A stretch of DNA of 64,000 nucleotides, from assembly GCA_965223035.1 (NCBI GenBank), contig OZ244980.1:3348001-3412000 (forward strand), given 5' to 3'. Position numbers and translations under genes: made by a program. The stretch comes from CAMDPA01 sp965223035. GTDB lineage: Bacteria > Pseudomonadota > Alphaproteobacteria > Rhizobiales > Hyphomicrobiaceae. How positions within the stretch are numbered: the stretch's first letter is position 1; every line of letters starts with the position of its first letter. This document shows, in pieces, positions 57,511-64,000 of this stretch. The notes under the pieces were generated by a model. The model searched no databases. It worked only from the letters and a program-made list of their open reading frames with translations, and was not told where the DNA came from.

Positions 57511-58428
57511 TCACTCCGGCAATGGTATGAACTCTTTTTCGTCGCCTGGGACCACCGGGTAGCGCCCGGCCTTCCAATCGGATTTCGCCGCATCGATGCG
57601 ATCCTTGGACGAGGCGACAAAGTTCCACCAGATATGGCGCGGTCCATCCATCGGCTCGCCACCCAGCAACATCAACCGCGCATTGGAGACCGCCACGATC
57701 GAGATCCGATCGCCCGGTCTGAACACCAACAAGCGGCCTGCCCCGAACCGATCACCGGCAATATCGATCTCGCCACTGGCGATGTAGATCCCGCGCTCGT
57801 CGTAGTCGGCATCGAGCGGCAACACTGCGCCGGGCGCCAGCACCGCCTCTGCATAAAAGCTTGGTTGCGGGAAAGCAGCCGGCGAGCGGGCGCCGAACAG
57901 CTGGCCCATGATCAAGCGCACGCGCTTGCCTTCCCCCTCGATGCGCGGCAGATCGTCGACGCCATGGTGGGCGAACGCTGGCTCCGTTTCCTCATGGGAT
58001 TTGGGCAGCGCCGCCCAGGCCTGAATGCCGAACATCCGCCGAGGTCCCGATTTTGCCGCGCTGGTTTCCCGCTCGGAGTGAACGATGCCGCGGCCTGCGG
58101 TCATCAAGTTGAGCTCGCCGGGCCTGATCGGCGCCGCAGTGCCCAGGCTATCACGATGAAAAATCTCGCCCTCGAACAGGTACGTGACGGTCGCCAACCC
58201 GATGTGGGGATGAGGCCGCACATCGATGCCGTTGGACAGCGTGAATTCTGCCGGCCCCATTTGGTCGAAGAATATGAACGGACCCACCATCTGGGTCGTC
58301 GACGACGGCAAGGCGCGGCGCACTTCAAAGCCGCCTAAATCACGGGCGCGCGGCACGATCACATGCGCAATGGCCTCGCACGAGACAGCGTCACCGAGCA
58401 CGGGGTCGTCAGACGGCAGTTCGCTCAT
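57511..58428 (-). CDS. Pirin-family protein
   Basis: A 305-residue bicupin of the pirin family; bacterial members act as quercetinases or as modulators of enzymes. Metal-binding motif: RPHPHIGLATVTYLFEGEIF (about 71-90) with a later MTAGRGIVHSERE motif (His at about 119). The start is ATG at 58428. The domain order (N-terminal pirin cupin, C-terminal pirin_C around 195-300) is complete. It is separate from the ComD-like gene (92 bp) on the same strand. An R copy lies near its start, which is unusual since other copies are mostly at gene ends. Confidence 0.92.
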   Translation of the reverse strand: MSELPSDDPVLGDAVSCEAIAHVIVPRARDLGGFEVRRALPSSTTQMVGPFIFFDQMGPAEFTLSNGIDVRPHPHIGLATVTYLFEGEIFHRDSLGTAAPIRPGELNLMTAGRGIVHSERETSAAKSGPRRMFGIQAWAALPKSHEETEPAFAHHGVDDLPRIEGEGKRVRLIMGQLFGARSPAAFPQPSFYAEAVLAPGAVLPLDADYDERGIYIASGEIDIAGDRFGAGRLLVFRPGDRISIVAVSNARLMLLGGEPMDGPRHIWWNFVASSKDRIDAAKSDWKAGRYPVVPGDEKEFIPLPE

Positions 58429-58460
58429 GCCTTGTCTCCTTCAGCACCTCAACCTACGCG

Positions 58461-58521
58461 CTAGATCATCGCGCCTTAAATCGGGATCGTTCCGATTCCG
58501 ATCAAAGGCAGGTTGCGCTAG
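58461..58521 (+). repeat. R-family repeat, copy 13 (single hairpin, 61 bp)
   Basis: CTAG at 58461 and 58518. Left tip GATCATCGCGCC, right tip GCGCAACCTGCC (reverse complement). One of the few copies not at a stop codon: it sits 33 bp upstream of the pirin start. Confidence 0.92.
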
Positions 58522-58733
58522 GTTTATCGATGCATTCGGGTTGGGTATAGCCTCTTGCTGCGACATTGAACCGGTCGATCGATCATCATTTTTGCAGTTG
58601 ACTGCGCCCGCGCTTCAGGCGACGCGCCGTTGCCACCACATTGACCAACGCAGGGTGGCGATCGGCCAACCGCCCCGCACCAGGTTCGGCGCTAACACAA
58701 GCTGGCCCTGACAATCAAATTGGATCACAAGCC

Positions 58734-59246
58734 ATGCGCACGTCCTTAGTCAGTTTGATCATAGCGGCTGCCATGCTGGCGAGCAGCCCTTTGGCCCCAG
58801 CGGCAGAGTTCAATCAGGGCGGCATCAAGATCTCGCAGCCGTGGACGCGGGCGACCCCGGGCGCCGTCAAAGTGGGCGGCGCCTACATGACGATCACCAA
58901 TACCGGCCTGCAGCCCGATCGGCTGCTGGGTGGTTCGACGCCGATCGCGGACGTTGTCGAGATCCATGAGATGGCGATGAGCGGCAATGTGATGAAGATG
59001 CGCCGCCTGCCCCGCGGCCTCGAAATCGGACCTGGGAAGACCGTGAAACTGAAGCCGGGCGGCTATCATGTGATGCTGATCGGCCTCAAGCAACCGATCA
59101 AGCAGGGCGATCCCGTCAAAGGCACGCTGCGGTTCGAACGTGCCGGACCCGTCGCCATCGAATTCCAGGTCGCCCCGATCGGCGCGATGACACCTGATCA
59201 GACGTCCTCCGGCGGCAAGGGAGCCGCCGACGGCACGCACCATTGA
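58734..59246 (+). CDS. PCu(A)C-type periplasmic copper chaperone
   Basis: A 170-residue periplasmic protein with a signal peptide (about 1-24, ending PAAE). The copper site pattern is visible: VEIHEMAMSGNVMKMRRL (His at about 82) and GGYHVMLIGLK (His at about 120), giving the H(M)x10Mx21HxM arrangement of the family. ISQPWTRATPGAVKVGGAYM matches the strand leading to it. The His-rich tail (GTHH) is often seen. It delivers copper to the CuA site of cytochrome oxidase. ATG 58734 was chosen over upstream frames because it starts the signal peptide. Confidence 0.94.
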   Translation: MRTSLVSLIIAAAMLASSPLAPAAEFNQGGIKISQPWTRATPGAVKVGGAYMTITNTGLQPDRLLGGSTPIADVVEIHEMAMSGNVMKMRRLPRGLEIGPGKTVKLKPGGYHVMLIGLKQPIKQGDPVKGTLRFERAGPVAIEFQVAPIGAMTPDQTSSGGKGAADGTHH

Positions 59247-59442
59247 GCCGGCCCGATCACCCCGCACCGCTTCCGATCGCACGCGCAACCGCTCCGGTGC
59301 CTACGACGACCGCCAGGACCCGGCCAGCTTTACCGCCGCTGCGCGCCTCACCGGTTGCTGCGTTGCGCATCGCGTCTTACCGTGTCAGCGCTGACGGATC
59401 ACGAGCGGCGCGTTGCGCGCATAACCGCAAAGCCAATATCCC

Positions 59443-60162
59443 ATGGCCTCACACCGATTCATTGACAAGATCGCGCTGATTACGGGCGCAACGCGCGGCA
59501 TCGGCCGGGCGTTGGCGCTACTGTTGGCCCGCGAAGGCGCCAAGGTCGTGGTGTTGGGCCGGACCCAGGGCGGATTGGAGGAGCTCGACGACGAGATCAA
59601 GGCGTTGGGCGGTGCTGCCGCATTGATCAGGCTCGATCTGCGCAAGGGCCCGGACGTCGACGCGCTCGGGCCCGCGCTGTTCAACCGCTTTGGCCGGCTC
59701 GACGTGCTGTTTGGCAACGCTGGTGTCTTGGGGCCGCTATCGCCCCTGAGCCACGTCAGCGATCAGGACTGGCGCGAGGTCATGGATGTCAATTTGAACG
59801 CCAATTGGCGGCTGATCCGGACGCTCGATCCGCTGCTGAAGCGCTCGACAACCGGCCGCGCGGTGTTCTTGACCTCCGGTGCCGCAGCCCGCCCACGCGC
59901 CTATTGGGGGCCGTATGCCGCCTCGAAAGCTGCGCTTGAAGCTTTGGTCAAGAGCTACGCCGAGGAACTGACCAACACCAACGTGCGCGTCAACTTGGCC
60001 AATCCCGGCCCATCCCGCACCGCCATGCGCGCCAAGGCATTCCCGGGCGAAGACCCGATGACGCTGCCGACGCCAGAGGACTTGGCGCTGCGCTTGGTCG
60101 AGCTCGCCTTGCCGAGCGTCACCGATAACGGTCGCCTGTTCGATCTTGATCAACGGCATTGA
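59443..60162 (+). CDS. Short-chain dehydrogenase/reductase
   Basis: A 239-residue Rossmann-fold oxidoreductase. The cofactor motif TGATRGIG (about 14-21), NAG (about 91-93), the catalytic Ser in LTSGAAARP (about 144) and YAASK (about 157-161) are all present, with Tyr and Lys intact. It resembles 3-oxoacyl-ACP reductase-like and YciK-like members. NADP preference is suggested by the VLGRTQGG stretch. The permease gene begins 108 bp after its end; the two may be cotranscribed. Confidence 0.93.
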   Translation: MASHRFIDKIALITGATRGIGRALALLLAREGAKVVVLGRTQGGLEELDDEIKALGGAAALIRLDLRKGPDVDALGPALFNRFGRLDVLFGNAGVLGPLSPLSHVSDQDWREVMDVNLNANWRLIRTLDPLLKRSTTGRAVFLTSGAAARPRAYWGPYAASKAALEALVKSYAEELTNTNVRVNLANPGPSRTAMRAKAFPGEDPMTLPTPEDLALRLVELALPSVTDNGRLFDLDQRH

Positions 60163-60269
60163 ACGGATTGCAGCCCCGCCATCTCCGAGCGAGCAGTCCA
60201 TCAGGTGGGCTTGCGCCGCGCGCGCTGGCGGTGGATCCTTGGTCTGGTGCCCGGCCAAGGCGGAGATTG

Positions 60270-61169
60270 ATGACAGATAAAAATTCAGTGTCCTCGGGCG
60301 ATGCCGCTCACCGCCCCCTGCTCGGTATCCTCTTCATGATACTGGCCACCTCGATGTTTCCCTTCATGGGTGCGCTGGTGCAGGTGCTATCGGAGCGCTA
60401 CAGTTCTGAGCAGATTATCTGGGCACGCATTACGGCGCATTTGCTGTTTATGATCGCCCTGTTCGCACCGCGTAAAGGCATCGCCATCTTTGCCACGCGT
60501 CAACCGTTGGCCCAGTTCGCACGCTCATGCGCGCAGCTCACCGCCACCTCGTTCTATTTCTTTTCGATCAAGTTTTTGCATCTGGCACAAGCAACGGCGA
60601 TCACCTTCACCACGCCGTTCATGGTGACGCTCTTGGCCTGGCCGATGTTGGGAGAGCGTCTTAGCCCTCAGCGGCTGTTGGTGATGCTGGTGGCATTTAC
60701 CGGCGTGCTGGTGATCATCCGGCCAGGCACGGACGTGTTTCAATGGGCCACCATCGGCGTGCTGATGAGTTCGGTGAGTTACGCCTTCTACCAGGTCTTC
60801 ACGCGCCGGGTCGGCGGTACCGATCCCCCGGAGACCTCGGCCGTCTATAGCGCGCTGCTGCCCACCATCGTGATGTCGGTTGTCGTCTGGTTCAGCTGGA
60901 AGTCGCCGGAAACCGCGGTCGATGCGGCGATGCTGATCGGCTTGGGCGTGTTCGGTGGGCTCGGTCATTATTGCTTGGCCCGGGCCATGACCTATGCGCC
61001 CGCCAGCGTCGTCTCACCATTCAGCTACTGGCAATTGATCGGCGCCAGCATTCTCGGCTACCTGGTCACCAGCCGGTTGCCGGACCCCTCAACCTGGGTC
61101 GGCGCCGCGATCATCGTCACCGCCGGTCTTTATATGGGCTGGCGTGAAACACGGGTTAAGCCGCATTGA
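60270..61169 (+). CDS. EamA-family (DMT superfamily) transporter
   Basis: An inner-membrane carrier of 299 residues with about ten helices in two EamA repeats. ATG 60270 has GGAG 6 bp upstream; the frame is open further upstream but without membrane segments. Helices include LLGILFMILATSMFPFMGAL (about 17-36), ARITAHLLFMIALFAP, ATAITFTTPFMVTLLAWPML, LLVMLVAFTGVLVIIRPGT and WQLIGASILGYLVTS. Likely S-adenosylmethionine/amino-acid/drug exporter class; substrate unknown. Confidence 0.92.
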   Translation: MTDKNSVSSGDAAHRPLLGILFMILATSMFPFMGALVQVLSERYSSEQIIWARITAHLLFMIALFAPRKGIAIFATRQPLAQFARSCAQLTATSFYFFSIKFLHLAQATAITFTTPFMVTLLAWPMLGERLSPQRLLVMLVAFTGVLVIIRPGTDVFQWATIGVLMSSVSYAFYQVFTRRVGGTDPPETSAVYSALLPTIVMSVVVWFSWKSPETAVDAAMLIGLGVFGGLGHYCLARAMTYAPASVVSPFSYWQLIGASILGYLVTSRLPDPSTWVGAAIIVTAGLYMGWRETRVKPH

Positions 61170-61210
61170 TCCGGCATGGCTTGATGGCGTCGCCGGGGTA
61201 TACTGCCCCA

Positions 61211-61258
61211 GGGTTAGACCAAGGGTTAGACCAAGGGTTAGACCAAGGGTTAGACCCA
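61211..61258. repeat. 12-bp tandem repeat, four units
   Basis: GGGTTAGACCAA repeats at 61211, 61223 and 61235, with GGGTTAGACCCA at 61247, between the permease and the DHDPS-like gene. It is intergenic and has no spacers. Confidence 0.95.
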
Positions 61259-61308
61259 GTATGACCCCAAGTGATCTAACCTGACCGCTGGTGATGGAGG
61301 CCGTCCGC

Positions 61309-62328
61309 ATGCACTATAGCCGCACCGAAGCGAAAGAGCGCGCGTTGGCCACTTGGAAAGGCCCGTGCAACGTTATTCTGCCGAGCTTCACCTCCGACTT
61401 GAAGCGTCTCAATGAACAGGCCATTCGGCACGATGTGCGCACGAACATCGCACACGGTTTTTGGGGCACGTTATTGGTTTCGGAATGCGGCACCACGCCG
61501 GCTGAGTATCGCCAGTTCATGGAGATTGCGGTGGACGAGGCCCAGGGCCGGCACAACTTTCTCATGCACGGTACCTTCGACACGCCCGATGATATCGTGG
61601 AGATGGCCAAAGCCGCAGAGGCGATCGGCATGGAAGGTGTGTTGCTCGGGCACCCCAACTCGTTTTATCCCGCCACGCAAGATCAACTCTACGACTATCT
61701 GGCCTACGTGTGTGATCGCACGGATCTGGCCACCGTGCTGTTCGCCGCCGGCCATTGGAACTTCTCCCGATTGCACCCCAGCGGCTATCCACCGCATGTG
61801 CTGGCCCGCGCCGCCGATCTTGAAAACGTTGTCGCCTGCAAGTACGAGGTCGGCCGCCCAGGCATCGCCGGCGACTACGAGTTTTGGAAGATGATCAAGG
61901 ATAAGCGGGTGCTGTTCTCCGATCCTTTGGAGGCTCACTCTCCGCTGACGGTGGAGATGTTCGGCATGCAATGGATGGGCACGTCCAACTACGAATGGTG
62001 GGGCGGCGCGATCCCCTTCTACTTCGGGCTGCTGCTTGAGGGCCAATACGATAAGGCCATGCAGCACTATTGGCGCATCAATCCGGCCAGACAGGCCCGT
62101 GTCGCCATGCAAGCCACGTTCTCCGGCGCCAACTTCATCCACCGCTATCTGTGGAAATATCAAGCTTGGCTGCAGGGCTACAACGGTGGACCGATGCGGC
62201 AGCCGGTGATGAAGCTCACCGACGCGCAGATGCGCACGCTGCGTGAGGCTTTGCTGAGGTCTGGCTATGAGCTGGATGCGGCAACCGAAAAGCCGGCCAA
62301 CTTCTACCAAGGCCGCAACCCGGCCTAA
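61309..62328 (+). CDS. DHDPS-family (class I aldolase-like) protein
   Basis: A (beta/alpha)8 protein of 339 residues resembling the dihydrodipicolinate synthase/N-acetylneuraminate lyase family. ATG 61309 has GGAGG 8 bp upstream; the GTG at 61291 is an alternative. The Schiff-base Lys is likely in NVVACKYEVGRPG (about 179-183). GFWGTLLVSECGTTPAEYRQ (about 51-70) matches the strand bearing the usual T-T motif region, and HGTFDTPDDIVEMAKAAEAI the next helix. Length (339) is longer than typical (290-310), with a C-terminal extension. Substrate is probably a 2-oxoacid or pyruvate derivative; not assignable further. Confidence 0.8.
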   Translation: MHYSRTEAKERALATWKGPCNVILPSFTSDLKRLNEQAIRHDVRTNIAHGFWGTLLVSECGTTPAEYRQFMEIAVDEAQGRHNFLMHGTFDTPDDIVEMAKAAEAIGMEGVLLGHPNSFYPATQDQLYDYLAYVCDRTDLATVLFAAGHWNFSRLHPSGYPPHVLARAADLENVVACKYEVGRPGIAGDYEFWKMIKDKRVLFSDPLEAHSPLTVEMFGMQWMGTSNYEWWGGAIPFYFGLLLEGQYDKAMQHYWRINPARQARVAMQATFSGANFIHRYLWKYQAWLQGYNGGPMRQPVMKLTDAQMRTLREALLRSGYELDAATEKPANFYQGRNPA

Positions 62329-62334
62329 ATCTTT

Positions 62335-62432
62335 TCCGCTTGCGGCGGCAGCGCTGTGCCGGCCCGCTTCCCCATCAGGCTACCCCATAACGCCAAGCCC
62401 TTGGGTGGCCGGGTGGGGGCGCGCGATGGCTC
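62335..62432 (-). repeat. S-family repeat, copy n (diverged, reverse)
   Basis: GCGGCGGCAGCGCTGTGCC, then GGCCCGCTTCCCCATCAGG, CCAAGCCCTTGGGTGGCCGG and GTGGGGGCGCG. The order fits a reversed S repeat, but neither edge is preserved. Confidence 0.45.
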
Positions 62433-62496
62433 GAGCAAACTCTGAAACGCCATAACCCTGAACCGCTGCAAGCGTTGTTTCGGCCAACCCGGAGGA

Positions 62497-63306
62497 TCAA
62501 GGGCAGCGCGCTTGCGCGATCAGCGCGCGCCACCGTGCGATCGGCACGGCGATGCTCGCCAGCCGTGGGATCGCGCCGCTGACGACGGCTGAGATCGCGT
62601 AACCGGAACGCGCCTTGACGAGGAGCGGGCCACCGGAGCCGGCCATGTGGGTGTCGCAGGTGGTCAGCCACAGGTCATGTTTAGCGACGCGCTCCAGCCG
62701 GCGACAGCCAAAATGAGCCGACAGCATGTAACGGCGCTTTGCGGTATATGCGGGGTAGACAAAGCTCTGGTCCTCCGGGAGTTCCTGACCATCCGGGATC
62801 AGCGGTACCGGGGCAACGGCGAGCCGATGTTTGAGGATCAGCACACCGAGATCGGCGGCAAACGCTTTGATCGATTGCGATTGGGCTGGCAGCGCGGGCA
62901 GCACCTTATCCGGCGCGACCGCGAGGAATTGGCGGGGAACCTTCACACACGCGGCGGTTGCGTGCCCTTTGTGGGATCCGCGTCGCACACCGGCAAGAAA
63001 ATGAATGTTGCGTGCCGGATATGGCCTGCGGGCCCACGGATCGACCAGACAATGGGCCGAGGTAACCACCACGTTGGGTGTCACCAAGGTGCCCGTGCAG
63101 CGCTTGGTGCGCCGATATCCTCGCACGTTGATTTGGCCGACGGCGTCCCATGGCGCCCCCGTTTCGCGCACGATCACCCGATCATCGGCGCCGATTATGC
63201 CCGGCCGCAGGTGCTGGGCGCGAGCCGTCGCGGCCTGCGCTGAAAGGCCGAGGACCACGGCAATGTGGCATAATGCTGCCAACGGGATCGGTCTTATACA
63301 CATCAC
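62497..63306 (-). CDS. Secreted trypsin-like serine protease
   Basis: A 269-residue chymotrypsin-fold (S1) protease with a signal peptide (about 1-31, ending AQH). The triad is visible: His in VTSAHC (about 84), Asp in ADLGVLIL (about 152) and Ser in DTHMAGSGGPLLV (about 222-224). Cys pairs suggest disulfides. It is separate from the DegP-type protein, with no PDZ domain. The start MMCIRPIPLAALCHIAVVLG gives the signal. R copy 14 begins 11 bp upstream of the start at 63306. Confidence 0.9.
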   Translation of the reverse strand: MMCIRPIPLAALCHIAVVLGLSAQAATARAQHLRPGIIGADDRVIVRETGAPWDAVGQINVRGYRRTKRCTGTLVTPNVVVTSAHCLVDPWARRPYPARNIHFLAGVRRGSHKGHATAACVKVPRQFLAVAPDKVLPALPAQSQSIKAFAADLGVLILKHRLAVAPVPLIPDGQELPEDQSFVYPAYTAKRRYMLSAHFGCRRLERVAKHDLWLTTCDTHMAGSGGPLLVKARSGYAISAVVSGAIPRLASIAVPIARWRALIAQARCP

Positions 63307-63316
63307 GGTCCGGCCG

Positions 63317-63470
63317 CTAAAGCAACCTGCCTTTGATCGGAATCGGAACGATCCCGATCAAAGGCAGAAAGTTGCTCACCACTTTAAGAGCGATCATCTT
63401 TGCGCCTTAAATCGGAACCGGCGCAATTGGAATCGGCGTTGCGGTTCCGATTTAAGGCGCGATGATCTAG
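63317..63470 (-). repeat. R-family palindromic repeat, copy 14 (full length, 154 bp, reverse)
   Basis: CTAA at 63317 and CTAG at 63467. Order is reversed relative to copy 1: CTGCCTTTGATCGG hairpin first, then the CGCCTTAAATCGGAACCGG hairpin with the long loop. The right CTAG supplies the TAG stop of the metallo-beta-lactamase-fold gene. Confidence 0.95.
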
Positions 63471-64000
63471 AATTCAATCACCATCCCGTCGTAGGCCGGC
63501 TCCACATGGGCGGGCAACCTGCGCTTTAATGCGTCATAGTCCAAATCGATATGCAGATGCGTGAGGATGGCGCGCTTCGGTTTGATCCGTTCGACCCATT
63601 CCACCGCCTGGGCGACGGTGAAATGGCTGGGGTGAGGGGTATAGCGGAGCGCGTCTAGAATCCACACGTCGAGCCCTTCCATCAGCGGGATGGAGGCCTC
63701 CGGCAGATCGCTGATGTCGGGTGAATAGGCGACGTTGCCGACGCGAAAGCCGAGCGAGGGGATGTCACCGTGTTGCTGCAGGATCGGCAACACCTCCACC
63801 GTCCCGCCTGGCCCTTCGATGCTGACCCATTTGCCCGGCCTGATCTGGTGACAGGTCATGATCGGCGGATAGTTGCGGCCCTCCGGCTGCACGAAGCAAT
63901 AAGAGAACCGTGAGATCAGGCTGTCACCGGTCTCCGGCAGCAGCCACACATCGACACGCCGCTTCATCATGTAAGCGACCATTCTGAGGTCATCGATGCC
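63467..64000 (-). CDS. Metallo-beta-lactamase-fold hydrolase (PhnP-like), C-terminal part
   Basis: The frame stays open to the window's right edge, so the N-terminus (with the HxHxDH motif) lies outside; about 177 residues are present. It begins with GIDDLRMVAYMMKRRVDVWL, which in this family follows the His-rich motif. GNVAYSPDISDLPEASIPLM (about 100) carries a metal-bridging Asp; HPSHFTVAQAVEWVERIKPK and LTHLHIDLDYDALK give the next His residues. This is the PhnP-like phosphodiesterase group. In many alphaproteobacteria it follows tatD; the upstream genes here are outside the window. Confidence 0.88.
   Translation of the reverse strand, partial: GIDDLRMVAYMMKRRVDVWLLPETGDSLISRFSYCFVQPEGRNYPPIMTCHQIRPGKWVSIEGPGGTVEVLPILQQHGDIPSLGFRVGNVAYSPDISDLPEASIPLMEGLDVWILDALRYTPHPSHFTVAQAVEWVERIKPKRAILTHLHIDLDYDALKRRLPAHVEPAYDGMVIEF

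Noticed and set aside
1115..63470. R repeats as ordinary rho-independent terminators
   Set aside because: The stems are long enough, but no U-tract follows the hairpins, many copies carry two hairpins and CTAG ends, and some lie near gene starts (58461, 63317). A terminating effect is possible, but it does not explain the family.

Overview
The window looks like chromosomal DNA from a high-GC alphaproteobacterium, probably a free-living heterotroph in or near Rhodospirillales/Hyphomicrobiales. This rests on the GC-rich third positions, the protein families (HspQ, SdhE, TRAP-type and Cox-type molybdenum hydroxylase operons, PCu(A)C, LpxL-like acyltransferase) and many frame-coupled operons. I cannot place it to genus by eye. 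About 54 protein genes are supported. I see no tRNA, rRNA or CRISPR array.

Layout. 1-789: end of a molybdenum hydroxylase large subunit. 1.4-3 kb: periplasmic DegP/HtrA-type protease. 3.5-8.3 kb: a ZnuA-like binding protein convergent with a three-gene operon (membrane-anchored periplasmic protein, LolD-type ATPase, FtsX-type permease). 8.9-18.4 kb: housekeeping genes (UbiH-like hydroxylase, LpxL-like acyltransferase, HspQ, RecG, SdhE, Mfd). 18.6-23.2 kb: a decayed DoxX-like gene, a TRAP transporter operon and an IS630-family element. 23.4-31.1 kb: AMP nucleosidase, then catabolic genes (PanB-like enzyme, alpha/beta hydrolase, dihydroxyphthalate decarboxylase-like protein, zinc alcohol dehydrogenase, LigA/LigB dioxygenase). 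32.1-36.1 kb: a complete coxM-S-L type molybdenum hydroxylase operon. 36.4-41.7 kb: propionyl-CoA synthetase, SIMPL protein, acyl-CoA ligase and a VOC protein. 42-46.9 kb: an operon with two cyclophilin-like proteins, a CoxE-like VWA protein, an EamA permease and an aromatic-ring hydroxylase. 47.1-50.8 kb: a ketoacyl-ACP synthase and ACP divergent from a long-chain acyl-CoA ligase. 51-64 kb: papain-like hypothetical protein, peptide-type binding protein, M3 peptidase, cupin, ComDE-type decarboxylase, pirin, copper chaperone, SDR, EamA permease, DHDPS-like protein, secreted trypsin-like protease and a partial metallo-beta-lactamase-fold gene.

The most striking feature is not a gene. Two families of short palindromic repeats fill most gene ends. 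Family R (14 copies; size classes of about 154, 136-139, 86 and 61-64 bp) has CTAG at both ends and is built from one or two long hairpins. Family S (14 recognisable copies, about 60-170 bp) is GC-rich and has a CCGCCTnAGGCGG hairpin at one end. In 13 genes the stop codon lies inside the edge of one of these repeats. A CTAG target with TA duplication, plus an element whose first base is G, would restore a TAG stop codon after insertion. An IS630-family copy in this window is also flanked by CTAG and shares one CTAG with an R copy, so an IS630-type transposase is the natural candidate for mobilising family R. R and S copies are often chained through a shared CTAG.

Functionally, the 25-31 kb block reads as oxidation of aromatic acids through a protocatechuate-type intermediate. 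The three CoA ligases, the ketoacyl synthase/ACP pair and the SDR point to varied acyl metabolism. Two transporters (TRAP and family-5 binding protein) suggest scavenging of organic acids and peptides.
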